Part shown: positions 47,089 to 56,157 of the stretch, piece after piece
How positions within the stretch are numbered: position 1 is the stretch's first letter
How the letters are laid out: every line of letters starts with the position of its first letter
Assembly: GCA_024195585.1 (NCBI GenBank)
Contig: SWBL01000026.1
Location: forward strand, 1-64,000
DNA: 64,000 bases
Direction of reading: 5' to 3'
Source: Aureobasidium sp. EXF-3400
Taxonomy: Eukaryota > Ascomycota > Dothideomycetes > Dothideales > Saccotheciaceae
Notes under the pieces: model-generated
Database searches by the model: none
Told to the model about the DNA's origin: nothing
What the model saw: only the letters and a program-made list of their open reading frames with translations
Program-made: the position numbers and the translations under genes

Positions 47089-49263
47089 ATGGCAGAACCA
47101 ACGCAGTTGCTGGATCTTCCAGTCGATATTCTATATCTGATTGTGCCCTACCTCGACGTTACTAGCTTTGTGGCCTTGACATCAACTTGCTCCGCATTGC
47201 ACCAACCTGATATCGCTCAATATGCTCCATACTGGAGTTCGTCCGCACGTCATACCTTCCGCGTGCCAAATCAGCCAGTTATCGAAAACGATGGTTTGAG
47301 ATGGCAGAAGATGTATCGAAGACTATTGACTGAATCTCACTGCTTTACCTGGGGCAACAACGACAGAATGTGCCTCGGTCATGGTCATCAACAGCACATG
47401 GGATCCCCTTTTGGACGCGGTGGAATCGGACCCGCTGGTCGCCGTAGACCTATACTCCGGGCCCGTCAACATGTGTCATGGCCTACCGAGATGGAGAACA
47501 TGAAGCAACTAGGCATTATCGCTGACATGCAATGCGGCGGCTGGAGTACAAACTTCCTGACCTCGAAGGGTGGCTTGTACAGTGTTGGTGTCATGGATGG
47601 GATCGTCGTCGGTCAACCTGCCAAGTCAATGCCTGAGAAACTTCGCTATCCCGCAGGCCTTCCTCATCCGACCGAACGTTACGAACCAGCATCTGCTATC
47701 AAACAGTTCTCCGCCGGACGTTGCCATGTCCTCGCTCTGTCAGACGCTGGCAACATATGGTCCTGGAGTCACATCAATCTGCCTGCTCTTCAAGTCAAAT
47801 TCTTGAATGTCGATACAATGATCAGAGAGAATGCTGGTCCATCAACCCGCGGTTATGTCAAGAAAGTCGTTGCCGGCTGGGGGAAGAGCGCTGCTCTCGT
47901 AGTCGGCACTGGCATCGTTGTTTGGCATCCCCTGGCTCGCAGTCCCCGACAGCCAGAAGGAGAGGAAGATGCTGTGCTCGTTATGGAAACCGCCATCTGT
48001 CCTGGTACTGATTTCCAAAGACACGCCACATCGTTCGAGCCTTCTTCTGCCGGCGTCACAATTGGAGAGGTGCTCAACTTCATCTGTCTTGAACACTATG
48101 TTGTGTTCAACACGCATCTCGGCAAGGTCTACGTGGCAAAGATTGTCTGGGACGCACAAAGTAAAGCACTGGATGATGTTAGAGAGCTGCCACTTGGAGC
48201 GGAAGGAGAGACAAAGTTTGCTACAGACGTCCAAGGTTCGTTCCGATCATTCGCCATCTTCACCAACGATGGCACTGTATACACGGGTAACCAGGACGAT
48301 CATCTGCTTCCTCTGTTCCATCATCTTTACCAGGGTGCGGTCAACCATCTCAATCGTATCCATGCTCTTCAGCAGTCTCAAGTCATTTCAATGGCTTTTG
48401 GAGATTACCACTTCCACGCTCTGCATGCCCCTGGCTACATTACGTCGTATGGCACTGAGCCTCAGAGCTGTGGCTGTCTTGGACTCGGTGGTCACGGCGA
48501 TCCTGAAGGTCGAATCCGTGGACTGCGTTATCAAGGCATCGGTGGCGATGGACGTCTAGTTCCTCATGCCAGTGTGCACGGTCGTAGAATCTGGTTTGAA
48601 AAGGAAAAGCAGAAGTGGATCACTTTCCTTACAAGCGGTGGATGTGACCCTGAGGAAGCTAGAGATCGCCTGCGTATGCTTTCTGAGCTCAACGTTCAAG
48701 GCGAAGTCAGTGAATGGGTCGAGCAAGAAGGCAACGCTTGGGAGCAAAAGTTTGGAGGATCAGACAATGCCCAAAGCGATGATGCTCTTGGCACATATTT
48801 TGCACTCAACGTCACAGCAGCTGGTTGGCATTCTGGTTCTCTGGTCCTGGTCAACGAGGAAAAGGCAAAGAGAATCAGCGAAGCTTGTCTGGAACCAGCA
48901 AAGGAGAGACCTCAGGATGCTGCAGTGGCCAATGAAGAGGAACAGGGACAGGAAGACCAAACTGACAATCGTGGGTTACTCAACCGCGCTCTCGACTACG
49001 CAGGCGATCTCGTACGATGGTTCAATGGCTCACCTCGTACAGATAATTCAGGCCCCGACTTCCGCGACCCCAACGATCCAGATGCATTTGTCAACCCGCA
49101 AAACCACGGTGCCGTTTCCGAGGATGGTCGTGCATATGTTTGGTCTCAAGATTCGTTCCCTCGTCTGAGGCTTGCAAACGGCGAGGAGATGCCAGGAGAG
49201 GTTGAATTCTCGGAATGGAGACATGGTAGACCAGAGTGGGAGGGCAAGGTCGAGGGTTATTAG
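47089..49263 (+). CDS. F-box protein with RCC1-type repeats (Saf1-like)
   Basis: Likely substrate receptor of an SCF ubiquitin ligase, resembling yeast Saf1. Single exon, 724 residues. The F-box is at residues about 6-50 (LLDLPVDILYLIVPYL, VALTSTCSALHQ). RCC1-like blades follow, recognisable by FTWGNNDRMCLGHG, SAGRCHVLALSDAGNIWSW, RSFAIFTNDGTVYTG, DYHFHALHAPGYITSYG and CLGLGGHGD. A Glu/Gln-rich region near 650 precedes a C-terminal segment with GRAYVWSQDSFPRLRLANG. The ATG at 47089 is the first Met in the frame. Confidence 0.9.
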   Translation: MAEPTQLLDLPVDILYLIVPYLDVTSFVALTSTCSALHQPDIAQYAPYWSSSARHTFRVPNQPVIENDGLRWQKMYRRLLTESHCFTWGNNDRMCLGHGHQQHMGSPFGRGGIGPAGRRRPILRARQHVSWPTEMENMKQLGIIADMQCGGWSTNFLTSKGGLYSVGVMDGIVVGQPAKSMPEKLRYPAGLPHPTERYEPASAIKQFSAGRCHVLALSDAGNIWSWSHINLPALQVKFLNVDTMIRENAGPSTRGYVKKVVAGWGKSAALVVGTGIVVWHPLARSPRQPEGEEDAVLVMETAICPGTDFQRHATSFEPSSAGVTIGEVLNFICLEHYVVFNTHLGKVYVAKIVWDAQSKALDDVRELPLGAEGETKFATDVQGSFRSFAIFTNDGTVYTGNQDDHLLPLFHHLYQGAVNHLNRIHALQQSQVISMAFGDYHFHALHAPGYITSYGTEPQSCGCLGLGGHGDPEGRIRGLRYQGIGGDGRLVPHASVHGRRIWFEKEKQKWITFLTSGGCDPEEARDRLRMLSELNVQGEVSEWVEQEGNAWEQKFGGSDNAQSDDALGTYFALNVTAAGWHSGSLVLVNEEKAKRISEACLEPAKERPQDAAVANEEEQGQEDQTDNRGLLNRALDYAGDLVRWFNGSPRTDNSGPDFRDPNDPDAFVNPQNHGAVSEDGRAYVWSQDSFPRLRLANGEEMPGEVEFSEWRHGRPEWEGKVEGY

Positions 49264-49644
49264 GCAAAACGAGGACGAAGGTCGGATCAACGATTGACGA
49301 GTATTGATGATTGAACGATGTTTTCATGAGTATCAGGCATGCAACCTGCGCAAAACTGTGTATGTCCTAGCTAGACTATTGGTATCGAAAAGATACTTCA
49401 TCAGCTTTTTCGATACCTGAAGCGTTAATGAGTCGCACGACGACTCTACAGTGCCATATTCCATACCACATCAGTCGAGCAACGAGTAAGATGCCTGGCA
49501 TTGTTCCATTCGATCCTTCGTTAACGACATCTGCCGTAGGGTCGATCGGGGCGATAAAGATAACTTGATTTCAAAGTTGAGAGTATGACCCTGACCATAA
49601 TACGCGAGAAGGGGCGTCACCTTGCTCTCAAAACTAGATCAAGC
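49264..49644. other. F-box gene 3' flank
   Basis: No gene seen. It leads into the diverged repeat at about 49645. Confidence 0.4.
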
Positions 49645-49873
49645 ATTGACAATGACAACATGATGATTGGGAGTTTACAGGAATGGGGATAGCATGAGAA
49701 GTCTGTAGTTTGGTTGGGATAATACTGTTAATGTGACTACCTAGGCTGGCCCTATCATGTTGCTCTCTCGAAGAGCTGTGGGCCGAGCAAGACCGATGAC
49801 CAGAAAGCACTAAAGGGTAGTTGAGCTCTCACTCTTGTCTTCGAAATAAGCCAGCATCAGTTCGGCTCGAGGA
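49645..49873 (+). repeat. Diverged direct repeat, copy A
   Basis: About 230 bp that align by eye, same orientation, with 51885-52122. The clearest ungapped block is 49791-49839 against 52040-52088, where I count 39 of 49 bases identical; six of the ten differences are transitions. Outside that block the match needs small gaps. Copy A lies just 3' of the orphan repeat gene, copy B beyond its 5' end. Confidence 0.6.
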
Positions 49874-49958
49874 AAAAGCATATCAAGTTTCGTTATCTTC
49901 TGTCAAGCCATCGTGAAAATAGCTTGTTCGTAAATGTCAATGTGTCCGTGTCAGTCAC

Positions 49959-51591
49959 TCAAAGTAGTGCCTCCATAGCGTCAAGTTCGTCCCAGTCAAT
50001 ACCAGAGTGCGCGTTCTCTGGGGTGATATCTTCCACGTGGACGTCATCGTGGGCTGGGATATCTGGAGGATCCAATGCCTTGTCGTGCTGGTGACCTTTG
50101 AAAGATGGTCTAGGAGGCACCGTTGTTTGGGCACGTAACCATTTGTGAAACCCGATCAAGCCTGGATAGAGCGGCTTGGATTTGGCCTGTTGTTTGACGG
50201 GCTTGACATGATGGTGGCCATCGGAAGATGTCTTAGGAGGCACCTTGACATGGAGATGGCCTCCGGAAGATGTTTTACGAGGCACTCCGACATGACGGCG
50301 GCCTTCAGAAGATGCTTTAGGAGGCACCTTGGCTTGGGAAACTAACCAGTAGCAAAGCCCGGTGAAGCCTGGATCGAGCGGTTTGGTATTGGCCTGTTGC
50401 CTGAGGGGCTTGAGAACACTGGGCGACTTCTTTGCAGGAGGGCGAACGTGAGCAATTCTCCACCAGTCGATGAACTCTGGTACCTCTTCAAGAAAGGTAT
50501 ATGTGCGTACGTTGTTTCCCCTGCGCCAACAAGCGTCGAAGATGCGTGGGGTAAAGAGCGCATGTGGGTATGCCTTGTTCATCAGGTTGACAAAGGTCCG
50601 CTTGTTATCTTCTGCCTCAGATAATCTGACCGGATACATGAGCTTCTCCCAGAGAGTTTTGGCCAATTCGGCCTCCTTGACGTTCGAAAGACCCATCATG
50701 TTTGCATCGAAGTCAGGCAAGGGGTCGATAGGTTCTAGTGTCGAAGGAACCTGTTTGCCATCATCATCTCCAGTGAACTGTGATTTGAATCTGTTGTCAT
50801 GCTGCTTGCTGGTCACAACCTGACTGTCTGTGGTGGCGACCGGCTTGACGTATTGAGTGGCGACCGGCTTGACGTATTGAGTGGCGACAGGTCTGGAAGA
50901 TCTGGCGGCTGGTATTCCGAGGTTTGTCGCGCTGATGCTATCAAGGGTAGACGCGCTGTTTGGTCCCAAAAGATGTTGGAACCCGTCGATGTATGCCTGT
51001 GTTTTGTTCAGCGGGTGGGACAAGACATGATCCAACACAAAAAAGACTCACATCGACAGCTTTCCAATTCAACTTCGTCCAGTCCTTCTGAGAGTTGTCG
51101 TCATCATCGATGAGGCGTAAGATTTCCTTGACCACTTGAATTCTTGCATCTTTGAGAACTCTTTTGGCAGTCTGTCTGCCCACTTTGCCGCCAGCAGTCA
51201 GTTTCTCGACATGTTCGATCGCGAGTCCGTCGCACCAGTGCGTCTTGTCCACGCTGACGATCTCGAAATTCAGACCTGCCGTAACGTTGGCCCTGTTTGT
51301 AGCACCTCGTCCTCGTTCCATAAACACAGCCTTTCCTTCTGCGTCAATGCTCTGGCCGATGATCGCAACACGACGGCGGTCATTGTTTAGCTTGACGCGT
51401 TTTCCTTCCTCAGTGTTGGCGGACAAGACTGAGATCTCCATAACCAGGACTCCTTTATAGAAGTGTTCGTGATGCAATTGGATGTTGCACGTTCTCCAGG
51501 GATTGGGTTTTCTGCGTATGCGCCCGACATCCGCGATGATAAGTACATCCAGAGGATATAGATTCTTCGGGTCTAGAGGGTTTCCAGACAT
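49959..51591 (-). CDS. Orphan protein with nested internal repeats
   Basis: Not recognised. Exons 51591-51052 and 50996-49959 give 525 residues; the intron has a GTGAGT donor, GCTGAAC branch-like site and ACACAG acceptor. The N-terminal 200 residues look like a folded domain (LDVLIIADVGRI, VLVMEISVLSA, RVAIIGQSIDAEGKAVF, GLNFEIVSVDKTHWCDGLAIEHV). The middle has an exact 24-bp tandem encoding VATQYVKP. A second possible domain (AELAKTLWEKLMYPVRLSE, FDACWRRGNNVRTYTFLEEVPEFIDWW) follows. The C-terminal part has a 14-residue His-containing repeat (consensus VxVPPKTSSxGxxH) between two copies of a larger module containing QQAxxKPLxPG. The very end is acidic. No signal peptide or membrane span. It lies between diverged direct repeats. 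Confidence 0.65.
50100..50413 (-). repeat. Nested coding repeats in orphan gene
   Basis: A module of about 90 bp encoding QQAxxKPLxPGxxGxxxWL occurs twice (about 50119-50208 and 50324-50413). Between and beside them are four related 39-42-bp units encoding PPK/PRK-TSS-G-HH-type segments. The arrangement suggests unit duplication followed by duplication of the whole block. Confidence 0.7.
50833..50888 (-). repeat. 24-bp tandem repeat in coding sequence
   Basis: Two identical 24-bp units (50833-50856 and 50857-50880) plus the start of a third encode VATQYVKP repeats. Perfect identity implies recent slippage or duplication. Confidence 0.85.
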
Positions 51592-51884
51592 GTCGACACT
51601 CTATGCGACCAGTCGCTTGTTGTGTCTTGGAAGGAGGGTTGAACGGAAAGATAAGTGTACCAGTCGGAGTTGGGGACCAACTAAGATGTAGGCGGCGGTG
51701 AGATCGTGGTGTGGGATGTAGAAGGGATGGAGAAGATAAGAAGAGAAGAAGATGTGGAAGGTTCTTATAAGCCGAAGCCAGCAGTAAAAAAGTGAAGATT
51801 CAATCCTAGCTCAGATCTGGCAAGTGAATGGAGTTTTGAGAGAATTGTTAGGAAGCTACAATGAAACGCAGCGGACGAGTAGTG
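51592..51884. promoter_or_regulatory. Upstream region of the orphan gene
   Basis: About 290 bp between the orphan start codon and repeat copy B. No distinct element recognised. Confidence 0.35.
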
Positions 51885-52122
51885 CACTCGACAATCATAA
51901 CGTCGTAATTAAATTACACAGGAAAATAAGTAGCAGAGAAGGGGCTGTAACTTGATCAAGACAAACACTGCTATTGTAACTACCTACTGTTGGCCATTGT
52001 CATATTTACTCCGGCATGGATCTCGCTCTCTGCTGAGCAGACCGATGGCCAGGATGCAATCAATGGTAATCAAGCTCTCGCTCTTGTCATCAGAAGAAGT
52101 CGCCATTGATCCAGATCGAGGA
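51885..52122 (+). repeat. Diverged direct repeat, copy B
   Basis: Partner of the repeat at 49645-49873, separated by about 2.24 kb and in the same orientation. It lies 5' of the orphan gene and 3' of the ASH2 homologue. The pair could be remnants of a tandem duplication or terminal repeats of a decayed element. Confidence 0.6.
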
Positions 52123-52301
52123 TGACAGCATGCGGTGCTGCGTTGACCAGTTCCTTACATCTTTCAAACGTGTCCTCTGTCTCTGAGCATGGATACCCTT
52201 CTTGAACTGCTTCCGACTTTCGTAACCTTCTGAATTAAAGCAATTCATAGCGTTCAGTTATGATACATGTTCGAAGAAGTAGCCAATCCAATCACTCGAT
52301 A

Positions 52302-52586
52302 CTAACGAAGCTCTGGCTTCGACGTGAGTGAGACACCGGTCATAGACAGGTCCTCGGGTGGCGAGGGGGTAAAGGGTGAATACTGTGGAGGAGAGGGCGT
52401 CTGAGAGATAGTAGGCGTCTCAGTATTCATGGGTGTTTGGGGGATCATGGGTATCGGAGGGATCGTAGGCATCTGAGGAATCGTGGGCGACTGAGAGATC
52501 GAAGGCTCAGGCAACGTGACCTGGCGGAGAGGGGTCTGGGCAAAGGTACGGCGCGAAGGGCGGCGCTCTGGTGGTAGAGTAGGCTC
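52302..52586 (-). other. In-frame open extension beyond the ASH2 stop codon
   Basis: Immediately after the ASH2 TAG (52589-52587) the same frame stays open for 94 codons, to a TAG at 52304-52302. It is Pro/Thr/Ser rich and contains six tandem 18-bp units (52502-52395) encoding a hexapeptide close to TIPQTP: SISQSP, TIPQMP, TIPPIP, MIPQTP, MNTETP, TISQTP. The units differ partly at synonymous sites. It could be translated by stop readthrough or by removal of a 63-nt in-phase segment (52649-52587, GTCGGT...CTAG) as an intron. Either would give a tailed Ash2; both are hypothetical. Confidence 0.45.
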
Positions 52587-54260
52587 CTAGTCCATCTCTT
52601 CCTTCAAGCTAGCAACACCCTTCTTGACGGCATTGGCGCCGGCACCGACCTTGCCTTCGAAGCCACCGTCTTGGATGAAGAAATCGACTTCATCCATCAT
52701 GTCCCAGATGATATCCTCGGCGATCTGCTCTTCATACCTCTCGGTCAGGGGGCGGAGATTGCGGCCGCGGTAAAATCTCTCGTTCGGGTCCGAAGTGTTG
52801 GGGACCTTGGGAACAAGTGTCAGGTGAGGTGGTGGAAACCAGAAAGCGTCCTCGCCAAAGTTGAGCTCGGCAATACCACCATGGAAGCAAGCGATGGCGG
52901 GATAGTATCCGAGCATACCGTCATCCAGACCTTCACGTGCACCTTGAGCTTTGCTGACCTGACTGGCAGGTGGAAGGAAGGACAGAAGATTCTCAAAGGC
53001 AGTTCCAATCAAGCGACCGTTCTTGTAGACGCGGATGTTGCTGTGGGGAAGAGTACGGAGCGGAGGATCTGAGTGGTGGGGACTAGGTTGTGACTTGATC
53101 GAGGTTGGTGCTCCAGGAGCGGGAGCAGACAAGTTTGTCAAAGATATGGTGCGGTCAGCATAGGCCTCGACGGGCTTGGTCGAGACATAATCCATTGTCT
53201 CAAAGTAGACGTTGCCCTTGTAAGGTACAGGGATGCGGTCGCGGATAATGTGATGGGGTTCAGCCGAAGGGTCAGGACGAGGCGGGTGGTCTTCGAAGCC
53301 ATCTCCGAGGTCGACGGCAGGATTGTACTGACCTTCGACGACCTTTTGGTGGAGCGACAACGAAGGGAGAGTGATCTCAAGACCGACAACATCGCCTTCG
53401 CGAATGTCGTCGTCGACCTGGATGGGAGTGTTTGCCTTGGCCTTTGATGTGCGCGGGTGGAAGAATTTGGAGGGTCTGCTGGAGTGCATGGGTTCTGTGT
53501 GCACATCGCGTATGCCGTAGCTGTAGCCGTCAAAGCCGACGGGCGCATCCAGGGGAGCTTCTCGACGTGCCCAGCCCATGCGCACATGAGGTTGTTGTCC
53601 TTTGGGTGTAGCGCCATCTTCGGACTGGACAACTGGCTCACCACGCACGATGCGCACCTCATAGTAAAGAGATCCCTCGCGAGCGCAGACATTGGCTCTC
53701 GCCATGCGCCATCCTCTTCCGTTGGTCATGACAAGACCGGTCTTGTCGTAATGGATAGAACGGTCGGCGTCTTCGAAGGACATGCGGGCTCGGTAGGGCA
53801 GTCCGTCTGACTGGCGATAAAACTGCTTATGTCGGAAGTTGGGGTCGGCGACGGCTAGGGTGTAGCGATATCCGCGCTTATTTTCGGCCTGATCTGTCAC
53901 TTTCTGCAGCTCTGTCTTGCCGTCGGGAGTTGTGTAAGGCAGGGGTTCGTGTGAGGTGAAGACGGGGGGCTTGGGCGGGTCGTAGTCAGATGTCTTTGGA
54001 GGAGGGATCTGGAAGCGCATGGGTGAAGGGGCTGACTGCGCAGGGCCAGGGCGATTGTTCGCGGCGTTCATCTTGCGTTTGGCTGGGACTGTGGGTGTGG
54101 TGCCTCGTGTAGCTTCGCGCTTCTTAGCCGTCTCTTTGCGCTCTCGCTGCGAACGTCCTCTGACCTCAGGGTTCAGCGGCGACGATATTGCAGGGGCGTT
54201 CTCCTGCATCATCAAACGATGCGCTTCGCCCGCCGGCGCTGGTGACTGTGAATCTGCCAT
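52587..54260 (-). CDS. COMPASS complex SPRY-domain subunit (Ash2/Bre2)
   Basis: Subunit of the Set1/COMPASS histone H3K4 methyltransferase. Single exon, 557 residues. The N-terminal 80 residues are basic/Pro rich and look disordered. The SPRY domain spans about 165-480 with fungal insertions: DKTGLVMTNGRGWRMARANV, GSLYYEVRIVRGE, VRMGWARREAPLDAPVGFD, YSYGIRDV, REGDVVGLEITLPSL, NIRVYKNGRLIGTAFENLL, GYYPAIACFHGGIAELNFG. The C-terminus has YEEQIAEDIIWDMMDEVDFFIQD, the family's Dpy-30-interacting type helix. The start ATG gives MADSQSPAPAGEAHR. The frame continues after the stop codon (see separate entry). Confidence 0.93.
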   Translation of the reverse strand: MADSQSPAPAGEAHRLMMQENAPAISSPLNPEVRGRSQRERKETAKKREATRGTTPTVPAKRKMNAANNRPGPAQSAPSPMRFQIPPPKTSDYDPPKPPVFTSHEPLPYTTPDGKTELQKVTDQAENKRGYRYTLAVADPNFRHKQFYRQSDGLPYRARMSFEDADRSIHYDKTGLVMTNGRGWRMARANVCAREGSLYYEVRIVRGEPVVQSEDGATPKGQQPHVRMGWARREAPLDAPVGFDGYSYGIRDVHTEPMHSSRPSKFFHPRTSKAKANTPIQVDDDIREGDVVGLEITLPSLSLHQKVVEGQYNPAVDLGDGFEDHPPRPDPSAEPHHIIRDRIPVPYKGNVYFETMDYVSTKPVEAYADRTISLTNLSAPAPGAPTSIKSQPSPHHSDPPLRTLPHSNIRVYKNGRLIGTAFENLLSFLPPASQVSKAQGAREGLDDGMLGYYPAIACFHGGIAELNFGEDAFWFPPPHLTLVPKVPNTSDPNERFYRGRNLRPLTERYEEQIAEDIIWDMMDEVDFFIQDGGFEGKVGAGANAVKKGVASLKEEMD

Positions 54261-55826
54261 TGTGACGACGGCGATGCCTGGACGAAACTTGTCGACGCGA
54301 AGCTACAAGCCTACGAAGAAGGTATGCGCTGCTGCATGATCCGAGCGTCGACGGATAGATCCGCCGATAAGATCATGCCTCGGTCCATCATGGCCATCAG
54401 CTTTCAGGTACACCCAATCCTCCGACTTACGAGAGTACACAAGAATCCTTGGACTGAGAAACATCTCATCTGACACCGATTGTATTTAGCAGTGCAAGGT
54501 ACCGTCTCATCTGCCGCTGGTTACTTCATCTTACACTGTGACACACCAAAAGTTTGCAACACCTCAGCTTTGCTCCGTCCAGCGCCACATCCTCCACTCT
54601 GCTCCTACTTTACCCGCTCATATCACATGCATACAGCAAGCCTACCACCACAACCACACTCCTCCACGCCATCCGCACTTCCACCACATTACCCCCGTAA
54701 CGTCTCTCACCACCCTCATTCTTCATCCCACCTCAAGTTGCAACTGTGGGTCGCTGACACAGGTACCATCGTCTACGCGTGGCTGCACGTCTCGGGGGAT
54801 CATCACGTTACGTGCCTCAATCCGCGAGCAAACGCACGTTGAAGCGTGTTTGACATGTCTCCAAAACCCGTCTCCAATTTGCCGGCCGTATGCTATTGGC
54901 TACCCGTGAGCGAAATCTCATCTTCTTCCCAACATGCTCCGAAGAAGAACCTGTTGAACGGAGGGGAACCGAAGTAAGACCACTGCCTACTTTGTATGCA
55001 CACCGAGGTCGGTCCTTCGCCGGTCGGCCAAACGTGTTGCGCTTTGCAAGGCATGTCAGTTTCTAGCGAGAGGCGACAAACATGAACGTCGTGTTTTCGA
55101 GCCCTCAAAAGCCATGCCTTTTCGGATATGATCAGATCTGAAATATCGAGTCGTCTAGTGTTGACTTCCAGATCACGAAAGAGACGTCATCTGTCCCTTG
55201 ACAGACGTTGAAAAAGACTTTTACGGGTGGCTTGACAAAGGCTTCGGAAGCTGCGAGACGGGCCGAAAAAAGCTATCAAAGGGCCGATATTGACTTTTCC
55301 GACGGCCCTTTGCCAGCTTGGCAGGACGTTCTTCTATTTTTCTGGCCGCCTTCCACGACCCACATCACGCTCTCGAAAGCTCGCATCAGGCCCCAGAGCT
55401 GTCCCAGACTTGATTTCACTGACTTGCGAAGCGAGTGTCCATGATCCTGGAGCAATCAAACCCCAAAATGGGCCCCAGCCTAACCCTCCATCTCCAAGGG
55501 AGAAAAATCTCTCGTCTTTGCGTTGCGTAGATGTTTAACTAGCTCTTGGGCTCGACGTCATTCTAGATGGGCTGATGCACTTTGGCTGGGCGTTTGAGCG
55601 AGATGTTGGCTGCAACTTCCGCTTCTGATTCGTGATGGTTCAGTCGGCTTCGGCACGCAAAGCAATTTTTCGCTCATAGCTTCGTTCCGAGAGCTTCTCG
55701 TCCAGCTCTGGGCTGAGAGCTGTTGCTTTGCAGATGACCTGAACCATCACCGGACCGTGGTCATGGTTTGGCGTCGCTTCTCGGCTGCGTTATTCCAGCT
55801 AGTGGCTCGACCTTTCCCTAGACCCA
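54261..55826. promoter_or_regulatory. Upstream region of ASH2 homologue and sugar transporter
   Basis: Long divergent spacer of about 1.9 kb in total. It holds a perfect 10-bp inverted repeat (55277-55286 and 55303-55312), and CCCCAG hexamers at 55391 and 55473 that fit the CreA/Mig1-type SYGGRG consensus on the other strand. No gene is supported; plus-strand frames here lack protein features. Confidence 0.4.
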
Positions 55827-55833
55827 TATATAT
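55827..55833 (+). promoter_or_regulatory. TATA box of sugar transporter gene
   Basis: TATATAT lies about 325 bp upstream of the transporter ATG, followed by an ATG-free, strongly C/T-rich stretch that looks like a long leader of a highly expressed gene. Assigned from position and sequence. Confidence 0.5.
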
Positions 55834-56157
55834 CCTCCGTGCAGGGCGTGAAGCATCGAAACCAAACCTCCATCAACAGACCCCAAAGTGTCTCGTGCTC
55901 CATCATTTCCAACCGACTCTCTACCCACGCCCGCCTTGAGTGCCGTCTTTGCATCCGGAGCACTCCAGAGCAACCCCGATCTATTACCGTGCTATCCTTT
56001 TGCTCCATCCTTTATAAACTCGAATCTCCTCTTTTTCCTCTCGATCTCCCCAGCAGTCTTCACCTGGCTGTCATAAGACCTTCCCTTCGCCCCTCTCTGG
56101 TTCCATTCTTCCCTTCCTCCATCCACAACCAGCCAACCATCTCATCCCATCTTCACC

